64,000 nt of DNA from Marivita hallyeonensis (lineage in GTDB: Bacteria > Pseudomonadota > Alphaproteobacteria > Rhodobacterales > Rhodobacteraceae): the NCBI RefSeq assembly GCF_900129875.1, contig NZ_FQXC01000002.1:62001-126000 (forward strand), given 5' to 3'. Positions 52,896-62,013 of the stretch are shown one piece after another. Each line of letters starts with the position of its first letter. The first letter of the stretch is position 1. Under the pieces are notes generated by a model, which ran no database searches, was not told the origin of the DNA, and saw only the letters and a program-made list of their open reading frames with translations. The position numbers and the translations under genes are program-made.

Positions 52896-53720
52896 CTACC
52901 AGCGGCCAGTGGCACCGCCACCACCGGACCGGCCGCCGCCAAAGCTGCCGGACGAGGAGGATCGGGTGCGCGGGATGGTGAAGCTTCGCACGTCGCGGTA
53001 GTCACACATCGCGCAGCGCGTTTTGACCTCGCCGTTGCCTTCGGAGGACTTGCTGGCCTTTCGCAGCGTTTTCCGCGTGCGGCTGAGGGCCCGGCGCCCA
53101 CAATTGGGGCAGCGCCGCAGTCGGGTAAGCCAGTCCCCGATGGAGCGCCTCGCGATCAGAAGAAATGAGCCCACGATCGAAGTGATGACCAACCAGTTCA
53201 TGGCGGGCATATTTGACGGCGGCGCTTCGGTGCCGGTGGTGAAAGGTTCCGCGATGGAGGTGATGACGTCCTCGACACCGGTGCTGATACCCGTGGCGTA
53301 GTCGCCGGCCTCGAACGACGGCAGGAAAGAGCGGTTGATCACCTCTGCCGCAACACGATCCCAATCGCGGGCGTATCCTGCGCCCAGTTCGATGCGCATC
53401 GCGCGGTCGTCCGGCAGGATGAGCACAAGAATGCCATCGTTGCGCGACGCGTCGCCGATGCCCCAGTGGTTGAAGAGTTTGGTTGCGAAGGTCTCGATCG
53501 TCTCTTCCGGGGCGTAGGGCGCTTGTGAGGGCAGGGTGAGCACCGCAAGTTCGACACCGGTATCCTCACGCAACCGAGCGAGCCGGGCGTGAAGTGCTGC
53601 CTCTTGTGCATCGGTGAGAAGGTCGGCCCTGTCGGTGATGGTCGTGCGCTCAAACTCGGGAAAGCCTTGCGCCCAGAGAGGCGCGGCCAGACATGCGAGG
53701 ACGAAGAGCAGGGCGCGCAT
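52896..53720 (-). CDS. TPM domain membrane protein (YgcG-like)
   Basis: A 274-residue protein with a signal peptide (MRALLFVLACLAAPLWA), an extracytoplasmic TPM domain (FERTTITDRADLLTDAQEAALHARLARL, IETFATKLFNHWGIGDASRNDGILVLILPDDRAMRIELGAGY), one membrane helix (MNWLVITSIVGSFLLIARRS) and a cytoplasmic tail with a CPNC ... CAMC zinc-ribbon-like pair and a Gly/Ser-rich end (SSSSGSFGGGRSGGGGATGRW). TPM proteins are linked to membrane or photosystem repair, without a fixed bacterial role. It begins 5 bp after the icd stop, so it is likely co-transcribed. Confidence 0.85.
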   Translation of the reverse strand: MRALLFVLACLAAPLWAQGFPEFERTTITDRADLLTDAQEAALHARLARLREDTGVELAVLTLPSQAPYAPEETIETFATKLFNHWGIGDASRNDGILVLILPDDRAMRIELGAGYARDWDRVAAEVINRSFLPSFEAGDYATGISTGVEDVITSIAEPFTTGTEAPPSNMPAMNWLVITSIVGSFLLIARRSIGDWLTRLRRCPNCGRRALSRTRKTLRKASKSSEGNGEVKTRCAMCDYRDVRSFTIPRTRSSSSGSFGGGRSGGGGATGRW

Positions 53721-53725
53721 GGGAA

Positions 53726-54940
53726 TTACCCTGTCAGTGCCGCGTTCAGGCGGTCGTCCAGCTTTTCCAGAAAGCCCATCGTGGTGAGCCAGCTTTGCTC
53801 GGGTCCCACCAGAAGTGCGAGGTCTTTGGTCATGAAGCCGGCTTCGACTGTCTCGACGACGACGCGTTCCAGTGTTTCGGCGAATGCGCGCAGGGCAATA
53901 TTGTCATCCAACTTCGCGCGATGCTTTAAGGCGCCCGTCCAAGCATATATGGACGCGATGGAATTCGTGGATGTCTGTTCGCCCGCCTGGTGCTGACGAT
54001 AGTGTCGTGTGACCGTGCCGTGCGCCGCTTCGGATTCGACGATCTTGCCGTCTGGGGTCATCAGGATAGAAGACATCATGCCCAGAGAACCGAAGCCTTG
54101 CGCCACGGTGTCGGACTGTACATCGCCGTCGTAATTCTTGCAGGCCCAGACAAAGCCGCCGTTCCATTTCATCGCACAGGCGACCATATCGTCAATCAAG
54201 CGGTGCTGGTATTCGATGCCCTTCTCTTCGAACTGGTCTTTGAATTCGGCGTCGAAGACCTCCTGAAAGATCTCAAGAAAGCGGCCATCGTATTGTTTCA
54301 AAATGGTATTCTTGGTCGACAGGTAGACGGGCCAGCCCAGGTTGAGACCATAGTTGAAGGACGCGCGGGCGAAGTCGGTGATTGACGCGTCGAGGTTGTA
54401 CATCGACATGAAAACCCCGGCATCCGGCGCGTCGAACACCTCGCGTTCAATCACGGTGCCATCCACGCCTTCGAACTTCATGGTCAGTTTGCCCGCGCCG
54501 GGGAATTTGAAATCCGTCGCCTTGTACTGATCGCCAAAGGCGTGACGACCGACGACAATCGGCTGGGTCCAGCCCGGGACAAGGCGAGGGACGTTGCGGC
54601 AGATGATCGGTTGGCGGAAGATCACACCGCCAAGGATGTTGCGGATTGTGCCGTTCGGGCTGCGCCACATCTGTTTCAACCCAAACTCTTCGACCCGCGC
54701 CTCGTCAGGTGTGATGGTCGCGCATTTGACGGCGACGCCGACCTCTTTGGTTTTCTCGGCCGCGTCGATGGTGATCTGGTCTTCGGTGCGGTCGCGCTCC
54801 TCGATCCCGAGATCGTAGTAGAGCAGATCGATGTCGAGATAGGGTAGGATCAGTTTCTTCTTGATGAAGTCCCAGATGATCCGGGTCATTTCATCGCCGT
54901 CCATCTCAACAATCGGGTTTTCCACTTTGATCTTTGACAT
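53726..54940 (-). CDS. icd: NADP-dependent isocitrate dehydrogenase (eukaryotic-like IDP type)
   Basis: TCA-cycle oxidation of isocitrate to 2-oxoglutarate. The 404-residue protein opens [24 protein letters not shown], has the substrate-binding [22 protein letters not shown] segment, the [28 protein letters not shown] metal-site block and the adenine-site [17 protein letters not shown]. This is the homodimeric IDP type, not the E. coli Icd type. The ATG at 54940 is used; the frame begins at 54970. It follows the MFS gene by 35 bp and precedes the TPM gene by 5 bp. Confidence 0.96.
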   Translation of the reverse strand: MSKIKVENPIVEMDGDEMTRIIWDFIKKKLILPYLDIDLLYYDLGIEERDRTEDQITIDAAEKTKEVGVAVKCATITPDEARVEEFGLKQMWRSPNGTIRNILGGVIFRQPIICRNVPRLVPGWTQPIVVGRHAFGDQYKATDFKFPGAGKLTMKFEGVDGTVIEREVFDAPDAGVFMSMYNLDASITDFARASFNYGLNLGWPVYLSTKNTILKQYDGRFLEIFQEVFDAEFKDQFEEKGIEYQHRLIDDMVACAMKWNGGFVWACKNYDGDVQSDTVAQGFGSLGMMSSILMTPDGKIVESEAAHGTVTRHYRQHQAGEQTSTNSIASIYAWTGALKHRAKLDDNIALRAFAETLERVVVETVEAGFMTKDLALLVGPEQSWLTTMGFLEKLDDRLNAALTG

Positions 54941-54975
54941 GGGGACGGTCCTTACCTGCCTTTGGGTCACTCGGG

Positions 54976-56196
54976 TTACACGATGTGTTGCGCCTCACGT
55001 TGCATCATGAGTTGCATCAGGACCAACCCTGCCGCAGCTTCGAGGAAGATGGCAACCGCCAACGGGATCGGTGTGCCATCGAACAGCAATCCAACCGGTG
55101 CGGCGAGGAAAACAGCGCCAACGGTGGACACCGCGCTGATGACACTCGCGGCCATCCCGGCGATGTGACCCATTGGTTCCTGTGCGATGGCGTTAAGATT
55201 ACCGATGGTCATACCGGCTTGAAAGAACAGCGATATTTGCCACAGAACAAATGCCGCGAAATAGAGGTCGTTCGAGACGTGCCCGGCCTTGGCCAGAAAG
55301 CCGACTGCGATGATAAGCGCGGTGAGCGCGACCTGCACCAGTAGCATCGCGCGCACGAGCACCATCATGCCAAGCCGGACAACCAGCGCCGCATTCAGAA
55401 ACCCAGAGCTTGCCGCAATGATCGCAATCGCTCCAAACCAGAGTGCGAAGCTCTCGGCGCGTCCGAAGGTGATGTCAAAAATCGGCTGCACGCTGGACAA
55501 AAGAGAAAACAGCATCGCGAAACAGAGGGTCTGAACGAAAATCGACAACCGAACGATGGGATGGCGAAAAATCTCGACCACTGCCATGCGCATGGCGTCA
55601 AAACGGAACGGACGGCGGTTTTCCGGTGCCAGCGTTTCTGGCAAGCGAGTGGCGAGCCAAAGTGCCGAGATGGCGGAGAACAGAACAAACCCGTAGAACA
55701 CGGCGCGCCAGTTCCAGATGTCGATCACGATATCGCCGAGAAGCGGCGCGATGGCGGGAACGAGGGCGAAGACGATCATGATTAAGGACACGATCCTGGC
55801 CATGCCGCGCCCGACATAGAGGTCTCGGACGACGGCCATCGCCACCACTCTTGGTCCGGACGCACCGAGCCCTTGCAGCACGCGCGCGGCCAAAAGCACG
55901 TCGAGGTTCTGCGCCGTCGACGCGATCAGCGCACCCAAGATATAGATCGCGGCCCCGACCAGCATCACCGGCTTTCGACCGAACGTGTCAGACAGCGGAC
56001 CGCTTAGAAACGTGCCAACCCCCATGCCGAGGACAAAGCTCGTGATAATCAATTGCGCACGGTTGAGATTGTCCGGCGACAGGTCTTCCGCAATCTGCGG
56101 CAGCGCAGGGAGCATGGCATCGATCGACAGCGCAACAGTTGCCGCGAGCATTGCCATGAGGGCAATGAATTCTGTACGCGACATTTTGGTGGGCAT
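54976..56196 (-). CDS. Bcr/CflA family MFS drug exporter
   Basis: A 406-residue, 12-helix transporter. The first half shows [30 protein letters not shown], the loop 2-3 signature [26 protein letters not shown] and the antiporter motif [23 protein letters not shown] in helix 5, which places it in the Bcr/CflA group of proton-coupled exporters. The start at 56196 is ATG. It is the first of a minus-strand string with icd, but its 3' end and icd start are 35 bp apart, and co-transcription is only inferred. Confidence 0.92.
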   Translation of the reverse strand: MPTKMSRTEFIALMAMLAATVALSIDAMLPALPQIAEDLSPDNLNRAQLIITSFVLGMGVGTFLSGPLSDTFGRKPVMLVGAAIYILGALIASTAQNLDVLLAARVLQGLGASGPRVVAMAVVRDLYVGRGMARIVSLIMIVFALVPAIAPLLGDIVIDIWNWRAVFYGFVLFSAISALWLATRLPETLAPENRRPFRFDAMRMAVVEIFRHPIVRLSIFVQTLCFAMLFSLLSSVQPIFDITFGRAESFALWFGAIAIIAASSGFLNAALVVRLGMMVLVRAMLLVQVALTALIIAVGFLAKAGHVSNDLYFAAFVLWQISLFFQAGMTIGNLNAIAQEPMGHIAGMAASVISAVSTVGAVFLAAPVGLLFDGTPIPLAVAIFLEAAAGLVLMQLMMQREAQHIV

Positions 56197-56259
56197 GGGA
56201 ACTCCGCTCAGGCTGGCGCGACGCCTAACACCAAGCTGCGGTCAGGAATAGAGAAAAGC

Positions 56260-56634
56260 TTAAACCTTGCCTTCGGCTTCGGCCTCGGAGTCGGACGGAT
56301 CGGCGTCCGTATTCGCGGTTTCTGCGGGGAGATGCAGTCGTCCGATGAGCCATTCCACGTGTTCTTCCCGTTTGCGCATGGCGAAGACGCCGAATTGCTG
56401 GACCGCGACGGCAAAGACACCGAGGCCCAGCATGATGAACACGGTTGTCCCGACCTTGCCGATCGCGGTGGCTGGCACGAGGCTGCCGTACCCGACGGTG
56501 GACAGCGTCACGACGGTGAAGAAGTAAGCGTCGAGCCAGGACCACCCTTCGGCCCAGCGGAAAAACACCGTGCCGCTTGCGATGATCAACACAAGCGTGA
56601 GAATCAGGGTCGCGACACGGAAGCGGGTGGTCAT
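56260..56634 (-). CDS. Two-helix potassium channel protein
   Basis: A 124-residue channel subunit with two membrane helices and a pore loop: ATLILTLVLIIASGTVFFRWAEG, the selectivity filter FTVVTLSTVGYGSLVP (TVGYG at residues 46-50), and VGTTVFIMLGLGVFAVAVQQFGVFAM. The C-terminal tail is short and acidic (ADPSDSEAEAEG), with no RCK domain, so it is like a KcsA-type core that would act as a tetramer. The ATG at 56634 overlaps the stop of the DsbA-family gene (ATGA), so translation is coupled. Confidence 0.9.
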   Translation of the reverse strand: MTTRFRVATLILTLVLIIASGTVFFRWAEGWSWLDAYFFTVVTLSTVGYGSLVPATAIGKVGTTVFIMLGLGVFAVAVQQFGVFAMRKREEHVEWLIGRLHLPAETANTDADPSDSEAEAEGKV

Positions 56635-57275
56635 GCGTCCAGCGTGGCTCCTTGCGCGAGATCGTCCAGAACCTTGAGCCAAAGCTCGGTCGGTTGAGCA
56701 CCTGGTACGGCGTGCTGGCTGGCGACGATGAACGTGGGAACCGAGGTTACGCCCATGCCGCGCGCAGCAGCATCGCGGTCGACGATGTCCTTCAGGTCTT
56801 CGTCCGTGGCCAGAAGGCGCAGGACGATGCTGGCATCCATACCGGCGGTATCGGCGATATCGGCCAGCACATCCACATCGCCGATATCACGGCCCTCGAC
56901 GAAATAGGCGCGGAACAGCGCATCCACGACGCTGTTCTGATGCCCTTCGATTCCGGCCCAATGAATCAGGCGATGGGCATTCAGAGTGTTCGGAGTGGTC
57001 TTGATCGCGTCGAGGTTCATCTCGAGCCCGGCATTTGCCGCGTGTTCGACCACAGGCGCATAGGCTTTGACCGCACCCTCCTTTCCGCCGAACTTCGCTT
57101 CAAGATACGCGCGGCGGTCCATGCCGGATTTTGGCATGTCGGGGTTGAGCTGGAACGGGTGCCAGGTGATGAGAAATGGGTGATCCGGGTGCTGCTCCAA
57201 GGCGCGGTCGAGGTTGGCCTTGCCGATATAGCACCACGGGCAGATCGGATCGGACATGATGTCGAGCTTGACCAT
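56631..57275 (-). CDS. DsbA family oxidoreductase (FrnE-like)
   Basis: A 214-residue cytoplasmic thioredoxin-fold protein of the FrnE/2-hydroxychromene-2-carboxylate isomerase group. The redox motif is SDPICPWCYIG (CPWC at residues 12-15), followed by WHPFQLNPDMPKSGMDRRAYLEAKFG, the helical insert KTTPNTLNAHRLIHWAG and the cis-Pro loop GVTSVPTFIVASQHAVPGAQP. There is no signal peptide when started at the ATG at 57275; the longer frame to 57353 is not conserved. It is coupled to the potassium channel gene downstream. Confidence 0.9.
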   Translation of the reverse strand: MVKLDIMSDPICPWCYIGKANLDRALEQHPDHPFLITWHPFQLNPDMPKSGMDRRAYLEAKFGGKEGAVKAYAPVVEHAANAGLEMNLDAIKTTPNTLNAHRLIHWAGIEGHQNSVVDALFRAYFVEGRDIGDVDVLADIADTAGMDASIVLRLLATDEDLKDIVDRDAAARGMGVTSVPTFIVASQHAVPGAQPTELWLKVLDDLAQGATLDA

Positions 57276-57342
57276 ATTACATTCCCAGCTTGCGATTTGG
57301 TTTGTCGTAACATGTGCCGGCCGAAATGGACACCCGGCGACG

Positions 57343-58839
57343 TCATAGGGCATCGACGTCGGGCAAGGTCTTGCGGAGAAGTTTGCCGTTGGCGTTGCGC
57401 GGTAAAGCGGCGATACGCCGGAACAGGCGTGGTTGCTTGTAGCGGGCCAAACGATTTGACGCCCAGTTCTTCAGCGCGTCTTCGTCAAGCGGGCGGTCGG
57501 CCACGTAGAATGCCGCGATGACGCGAATGTCCTGTTTGATCTCGATATCCGTCACTCCGACCTCTGCGATATCGGGATGGGCCAGCAAGGCGGTTTCGAC
57601 CTCGATCGGGCTGACGCGGTAGCCGCCCGCGTTCATCATGTCGTCAGCGCGACCGTGGTAGTGAATGTCGCCTTGTGGTGTCATGTGGCCCATGTCTCCG
57701 GTCAGGAACCAGTCGCCCTGGTAACGGTGTTCCGTGGCGATTTGATCGTTGAGGTAGCCGAGCATCAGGCCCGGATCCGATTTGTGGATGGCGATGATCC
57801 CGGGATGGCCGGAATCGACGGGGCCGGAGTCGTCCAGAATCGTGACGCGGCGACCGGGTTGCGGCCAGCCCAGGCTTTGCGGGGCGACCTCGGGGGACTT
57901 AGGGTTGGTCGAGATGAAGGTCGAGCATTCGGACATGCCGAAGGCTTCAAAAAGCCGGGTTCCCGTGGCGTTCTGCCAAGCGTCACGGATGCTGGCGGGG
58001 AGTTTCTCGCCTGCAGACAGCCCGTGGCGCAATTTGGGAAGATCGATTGAAGACGACTTCAGGACATTTCGATAAACGCCTGGTGCGGCTGCGAAAATCG
58101 TGGCCTCGTGCCGCTTCAACAGAAGCGGGAGCTGGTGATGTTCTACGCCTTGGGCCGGGATCAGGGCGGTTGCGCCCTTGGTCCAGGGATCGAGAAGACC
58201 CGTGCCGAGCGTATAGGTCCAGTTGAAGGCACCGGCATGCATGAGCCGGTCATCCTCGTGCAGCCCGTACCAACCATCCATCATCATGCCGCGCGCCCAG
58301 ATCGCGCGGTGAGCGTGACAGACGGCGCGGGGCGTACCGGAGGTGCCCGACGTGAAGATGATGTAGGCAAGGCGGTTGGGGTCGCCGGGATCGTAGGCGG
58401 CGGGCGGGAGGCCGTACCATTCGTGCGTATCTTGCGTACGGATCAGCCTGACACCGGGCGGGCAGTCGGTTTGCCCATCGTGCAAGACGGCAGCGGGTGC
58501 CGTGATGTCGATGAGGACCTGCACCTCTGCCTCGGTCAGTTGCGTTGAGGTGGGGATCGGGACAATGCCGACCGCAATGGCGGCCAGATAGGCGACCGGG
58601 AAATCCACAGTATTGCCGACGCGCATGAGAAGGCGGTCGCCCGGTTGGAGCCCCGATTGAAGTAAACCGGTGGCGCAGCCAAGCACGGCGCTTTTCAGTC
58701 GCGCGTAGCTCCAGCGTTCTGCGCCGGTGGGTTTGACCACTGCAAGCGCGATCTTGTCCGGGCGCGCGTCTGCCTGTCCCAGAACATGGGCGGTCAGGTT
58801 GAAGTTGCTCGGGCAGGGCGGAAAGGCAGGGCTGGTCAT
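57343..58839 (-). CDS. AMP-dependent acyl-CoA/aryl-CoA ligase
   Basis: A 498-residue adenylate-forming enzyme that activates a carboxylic acid to its CoA ester. Motifs are IFTSGTSGTPRAVCHAHRA (P-loop), FEAFGMSECS (A5), GDWFLTGDMGHMTPQGDIHYHGRADDMMNAGGYRVSP (A7-A8) and LPRNANGKLLRK with the catalytic lysine. The overall order is most like benzoate/acetate-type ligases, but the substrate cannot be read. The ATG at 58839 gives the family N-terminus; the longer frame enters the divergent regulator gene's region. Divergent by 78 bp from the XRE-cupin gene, which is a likely regulator. Confidence 0.88.
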   Translation of the reverse strand: MTSPAFPPCPSNFNLTAHVLGQADARPDKIALAVVKPTGAERWSYARLKSAVLGCATGLLQSGLQPGDRLLMRVGNTVDFPVAYLAAIAVGIVPIPTSTQLTEAEVQVLIDITAPAAVLHDGQTDCPPGVRLIRTQDTHEWYGLPPAAYDPGDPNRLAYIIFTSGTSGTPRAVCHAHRAIWARGMMMDGWYGLHEDDRLMHAGAFNWTYTLGTGLLDPWTKGATALIPAQGVEHHQLPLLLKRHEATIFAAAPGVYRNVLKSSSIDLPKLRHGLSAGEKLPASIRDAWQNATGTRLFEAFGMSECSTFISTNPKSPEVAPQSLGWPQPGRRVTILDDSGPVDSGHPGIIAIHKSDPGLMLGYLNDQIATEHRYQGDWFLTGDMGHMTPQGDIHYHGRADDMMNAGGYRVSPIEVETALLAHPDIAEVGVTDIEIKQDIRVIAAFYVADRPLDEDALKNWASNRLARYKQPRLFRRIAALPRNANGKLLRKTLPDVDAL

Positions 58840-58917
58840 GGCAAAGCCGTATGCGGTCGTTCTGGTGCGCGCAAGCGCACGTTGCGCGGCAGGAAGGCGC
58901 GGACTATAGCTACGCAC

Positions 58918-59538
58918 ATGTCAGATGATCCGAAAAACCTGATCCGCATTGCACGTGATGGTGGCGGCGATGAGCACCCCGAACCTCTTAACTTAGGGGA
59001 GCGCGTGCGCGAATTGCGCAAGGCGCGGACCTGGACGCTTGAGCAGGCGGCTCAGCAGGCCGGGTTGGCGCGGTCGACCCTGTCGAAAATCGAGAACGGA
59101 CAGATGTCGCCGACCTACGACGCGCTGAAGAAGCTCGCGACCGGTTTGCAGATCAGTGTGCCGCAACTGTTCACGCCGCCGCAGCGCGAAAAGGTGAACG
59201 GGCGTATGGTGGTGACGCCGACGGGCGAGGGTCAACTCCACGCCACAACCACTTATGAACACGAGCTTTTGGCGGAAACCCTGACCAAGAAGCAGATGTT
59301 GCCCTACCGCGCGCGGGTGCGGGCAAGGTCGGTGGATGAGTTCGACGGTTGGGTTCGCCATGACGGTGAGGAATTCCTTTATGTCCTGACGGGCGTCATC
59401 AAGCTGTACACCGAATTCTATGAACCGGTGGAGATGCGCCGGGGCGACAGTGCGTATTACGACGCCACGATGGGGCATAATGTCGTGTCGGTGTCGGACG
59501 AGGACGCGCTCATCCTTTGGGTGACGTCACTGGTCTGA
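58918..59538 (+). CDS. XRE-cupin transcriptional regulator
   Basis: A 206-residue regulator. The N-terminal helix-turn-helix is LGERVRELRKARTWTLEQAAQQAGLARSTLSKIENGQMSPTYDALKKLATGLQI (residues about 25-80). The C-terminal cupin has GEEFLYVLTGVIKLYTEFYEPVEMRRGDSAYYDATMGHNVVSV. This architecture (PuuR/SutR type) usually senses a small molecule with the cupin. The ATG at 58918 is used; the frame extends to 58786 over the ligase start. It is divergent from the acyl-CoA ligase, and I infer it controls that gene. Confidence 0.88.
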   Translation: MSDDPKNLIRIARDGGGDEHPEPLNLGERVRELRKARTWTLEQAAQQAGLARSTLSKIENGQMSPTYDALKKLATGLQISVPQLFTPPQREKVNGRMVVTPTGEGQLHATTTYEHELLAETLTKKQMLPYRARVRARSVDEFDGWVRHDGEEFLYVLTGVIKLYTEFYEPVEMRRGDSAYYDATMGHNVVSVSDEDALILWVTSLV

Positions 59539-59772
59539 AAACTCGTGACCGACCTCGCTTGCGATGCGGGCAAGGGAGACAATGAAGATCCAGTCCTTCA
59601 CCTCTTCCAATGCTTCTGACGCGGTCAGATCATGCCGTTCTGCGATGTGATGCGTCAGGGCGACCAAGGTCTCCGGCGGTGCCTCAACGGTCGTGTGATC
59701 CATCAGAGGAAAGCGGGCTTTCAAATCGGACAGCGCATGCTGCCAATTGCTTCGAATGTCTTCCCAGGTCAC
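59527..59772 (-). CDS. Small soluble protein of unknown function
   Basis: An 81-residue helical protein: MTWEDIRSNWQHALSDLKARFPLMDHTTVEAPPETLVALTHHIAERHDLTASEALEEVKDWIF, followed by a hydrophobic end (IVSLARIASEVGHEFSDQ). A ribosome binding site GGAGGAACGCC precedes the ATG at 59772. The 3' end overlaps the XRE-cupin gene by 12 bp in the convergent sense. The start TWEDIRSNW resembles the opening of CsbD-like stress proteins, but the remainder differs, and I do not assign a family. Confidence 0.6.
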   Translation of the reverse strand: MTWEDIRSNWQHALSDLKARFPLMDHTTVEAPPETLVALTHHIAERHDLTASEALEEVKDWIFIVSLARIASEVGHEFSDQ

Positions 59773-59885
59773 AGGCGTTCCTCCTAAACGCCCCTCGCGC
59801 TTTCACAATGGCATAACCCAAATACATGTTAACGTGACAGGCAGTCGCATAGGACTTTGGTAACATGTAGGCCGCGATTTGACCG

Positions 59886-60002
59886 TCAGAACCACGACTG
59901 GACGGTGCGGGCTCCGGCCGAAATATCCTGACCCACGCCATCCACGGTGGCGCAGGCGCCGAGCGTGCAAGCCGTGAGGATCAGGAAGAACCAGCGTCGC
60001 AT
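59886..60002 (-). CDS. Entericidin-like small lipoprotein, 38 residues
   Basis: A 38-residue peptide: lipoprotein signal MRRWFFLILTACTLGAC with lipobox LGAC, then ATVDGVGQDISAGARTVQSWF. The mature part follows the EcnA/EcnB entericidin pattern (Cys, Thr-Val, Gly-x-Gly-x-Asp-Ile, Ala-Gly). Entericidins are membrane lipoproteins tied to toxin-antidote behaviour and envelope stress in enteric bacteria; the role here is unknown. Its ATG lies 4 bp after the stop of the YejA-like gene, so it is probably the second gene of that transcript. It is easily missed because of its size. Confidence 0.72.
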   Translation of the reverse strand: MRRWFFLILTACTLGACATVDGVGQDISAGARTVQSWF

Positions 60003-60006
60003 CAGA

Positions 60007-61824
60007 TCATTCCTCTTCCCACCACCACACATCCGGCTGCCAGCCGATCCAGTCGCCGTAAATCGGCAGCTCTTCGGGGTATTTGAGTTCTTTTACGTGG
60101 GCGACGCGGCTGATGTTCCACTGGTAAATCGGGATCACGTAGCGGCCGGTTGTCAGGACACGGTCCAGTGCACGGGTGGCGGCCAGGAATTCCTCGCGGC
60201 TGCGGGAATTGAGGATCGTGTCGATCATCGCCTCGGCGGCGGGTGAGCACATCCCCATCCAGTTCCGGGTGCCCGGTGCCTCGACGCCATCACAGCCCCA
60301 ATACAGCATCTGTTCATTGCCGGGGCTAAGAGACAGACCACGCCGGTAATAGGTCATATCGAAATCGTAATTGTTCGTCCGTTCCTTGTACTGGGCGCTG
60401 TCGATGGTGGTGACGGTGGGCGAAATGCCCATGCGTTCGAGCGACTGGGTGAAAAGGTCGATGATCGCCTCGTTTTCGGCACTGCCTTGGCTGAGCACGA
60501 TCTCGAACGTGAACGGCTCTCCTTCGGGTGTCATCATCTGACCGTCGGTGATCGTGTATCCGGCCTCTTCCATCAGGGCGATGGCCTGCCGGATGTTCGC
60601 GCGGTTGCGTTCTGTGCCGTCGCTAACCGGAAGTTCATAGCCGTCAAGCGCGCCGGGAAGCAGTTCATCGGCAAAGGGTTCGAGCAATTCGCGCACGCGG
60701 CCTTCTGCGGGACCGTCACGCATGCCGAGAACCGAGTTCGAGTAGTAAGACGTGATGCGCGGTTGTTTCGAACCGGTCATGGTTTCGTTGATGAACTCGA
60801 AGTTGAACGCGTGCAGCATGGCGTCGCGCACGCGCCAGTCGCTGAACGCCTCGTTTCGGGTATTCATGACAAATCCGGTGATGCCCGAAGGGCGTTCGTG
60901 GGGCAGCACCGATTTCACCACGTCGCCCGAGTCGATGGCGGGGAAATCGTATCGATTGTCCCAATCGTCCGCGTTGAATTCCCGGTTCGAATTCAGGACC
61001 CCGGCCTTGAAGGCTTCGAACATGGCGGTGCCGTCACCGAAGAACTCCATGCGGATCTCGTCAAGATTGCCCTGACCGCGCATGAAGGGCACATCCTTGC
61101 CCCAGTAGTCGGGGTTGCGGCGCAGGCTCACGAAGCGGCCGGGTTCGAAATCGTCGATCACGTATTCGGCGCTGCTGATCGGAATTTCCGTGACGCCGGA
61201 CTCGGCGAAATCCTTGCCCTCCCATTGCGCTTTCTGAAGGATCGGGCGCATGCCGACGAGCAGGGCAAGCTCTCGGTCTTCTTCGCTAAAGGTGAACCGA
61301 ATGCTGCGCTCGCCGGTCTGTTCCACCGACGCGATCTTGTCCCACATACCGTGGTAGCGGGGATGGCCGACCGTGCCGAGTGTTTCGTAGGACCACATGA
61401 CGTCTTCGACGGTGACCGAGCTGCCGTCGGAGAAGCGGGCTTCTTCCCGGAGGACAAATTCGGCCCAATCGCGGTCCGGCCCGACTTCAATCGATTCGGC
61501 GAGAAGGCCGTAAAGCGCGAAGGGTTCGTCGTAGTTTCGGCCCATCAGGCTTTCATACGCGAGGAAACGAAGCTGCCACGGAACGGAGCCTTTGGGGATA
61601 TGTGGATTGAGGCTGTCGAAGCCGCCGACCTCTCCGGTGACGATGCGGCCGCCAGTGGGCGCATCGGGATTGGCGTAGGGCAGGGACACAAAATCCGGTG
61701 GAAGCTGCGGGTCGCCGTACATAGCTATGCCATGCTGCGGTTCAGCCGCTCCGATCTGAGCGCTGACGGCAAGGGCACTGATCGCGGAACTCAAGCCCTT
61801 AAGTGAGAAATAATCCGATCGCAT
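60007..61824 (-). CDS. ABC transporter substrate-binding protein, YejA-like (family 5)
   Basis: A 605-residue exported peptide-binding protein. The N-terminus is a signal peptide (SLKGLSSAISALAVSAQIGAAEP). The body has family-5 features: GIAMYGDPQLPPDFVSLPYANPDAPTGG, GGFDSLNPHIPKGS, RFLAYESLMGRNYDEPFALYGLLAESIEV and SGITGFVMNTRNEAFSDWRVRDAMLHAFNFEFINE. The close match of the opening blocks is to YejA, the binding component of the YejABEF transporter for microcin C-like and antimicrobial peptides. The other components are not in the window. A tiny lipoprotein gene follows 4 bp later. Confidence 0.9.
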   Translation of the reverse strand: MRSDYFSLKGLSSAISALAVSAQIGAAEPQHGIAMYGDPQLPPDFVSLPYANPDAPTGGRIVTGEVGGFDSLNPHIPKGSVPWQLRFLAYESLMGRNYDEPFALYGLLAESIEVGPDRDWAEFVLREEARFSDGSSVTVEDVMWSYETLGTVGHPRYHGMWDKIASVEQTGERSIRFTFSEEDRELALLVGMRPILQKAQWEGKDFAESGVTEIPISSAEYVIDDFEPGRFVSLRRNPDYWGKDVPFMRGQGNLDEIRMEFFGDGTAMFEAFKAGVLNSNREFNADDWDNRYDFPAIDSGDVVKSVLPHERPSGITGFVMNTRNEAFSDWRVRDAMLHAFNFEFINETMTGSKQPRITSYYSNSVLGMRDGPAEGRVRELLEPFADELLPGALDGYELPVSDGTERNRANIRQAIALMEEAGYTITDGQMMTPEGEPFTFEIVLSQGSAENEAIIDLFTQSLERMGISPTVTTIDSAQYKERTNNYDFDMTYYRRGLSLSPGNEQMLYWGCDGVEAPGTRNWMGMCSPAAEAMIDTILNSRSREEFLAATRALDRVLTTGRYVIPIYQWNISRVAHVKELKYPEELPIYGDWIGWQPDVWWWEEE

Positions 61825-61903
61825 TTTCGCAACAATCCCTGTCTGCCCTTGTTTTATTGTCGCCGACGGTAGCGAGGCTTTTGTGCCTTTTCAAACTTTT
61901 AGC

Positions 61904-61932
61904 TTGGAGCGCTGCGAAACATTGCTTATAAA
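61904..61932 (+). promoter_or_regulatory. Predicted sigma-70-type promoter of candidate sRNA
   Basis: TTGGAG (61904-61909), 17 bp, TATAAA (61927-61932). The -10 hexamer matches five of six consensus bases, the -35 only the TTG. It lies 80 bp from the divergent yejA-like start and predicts a transcript starting near 61939. Confidence 0.5.
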
Positions 61933-61938
61933 GGAGTC

Positions 61939-62013
61939 ACTGCTCGATAGGTTTCTTGCCTGTATGAAACCTGCCTCAATAACTTAACCCCGGCTTCGTG
62001 CCGGGGTTTTTTT
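61939..62013 (+). ncRNA. Candidate small RNA of about 75 nt
   Basis: No open frame precedes the strong terminator here. From the predicted start the sequence folds as a first hairpin AGGTTTC (61949-61955) with GAAACCT (61966-61972) and a 10-base loop TTGCCTGTAT, then a short AT-rich linker (CAATAACTTAA), then the terminator CCCCGGC-TTCGT-GCCGGGG with seven T. A promoter-like pair lies upstream. It is separate from bdhA, which starts 250 bp later. I do not recognise the family; the U-rich end and the linker would suit Hfq binding. Confidence 0.55.
61988..62013 (+). terminator. Rho-independent terminator of candidate sRNA
   Basis: CCCCGGC-TTCGT-GCCGGGG (stem 61988-61994 with 62000-62006) is followed by a run of seven T (62007-62013). 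There is no protein gene before it on the plus strand, so it must end a non-coding transcript. Confidence 0.85.
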
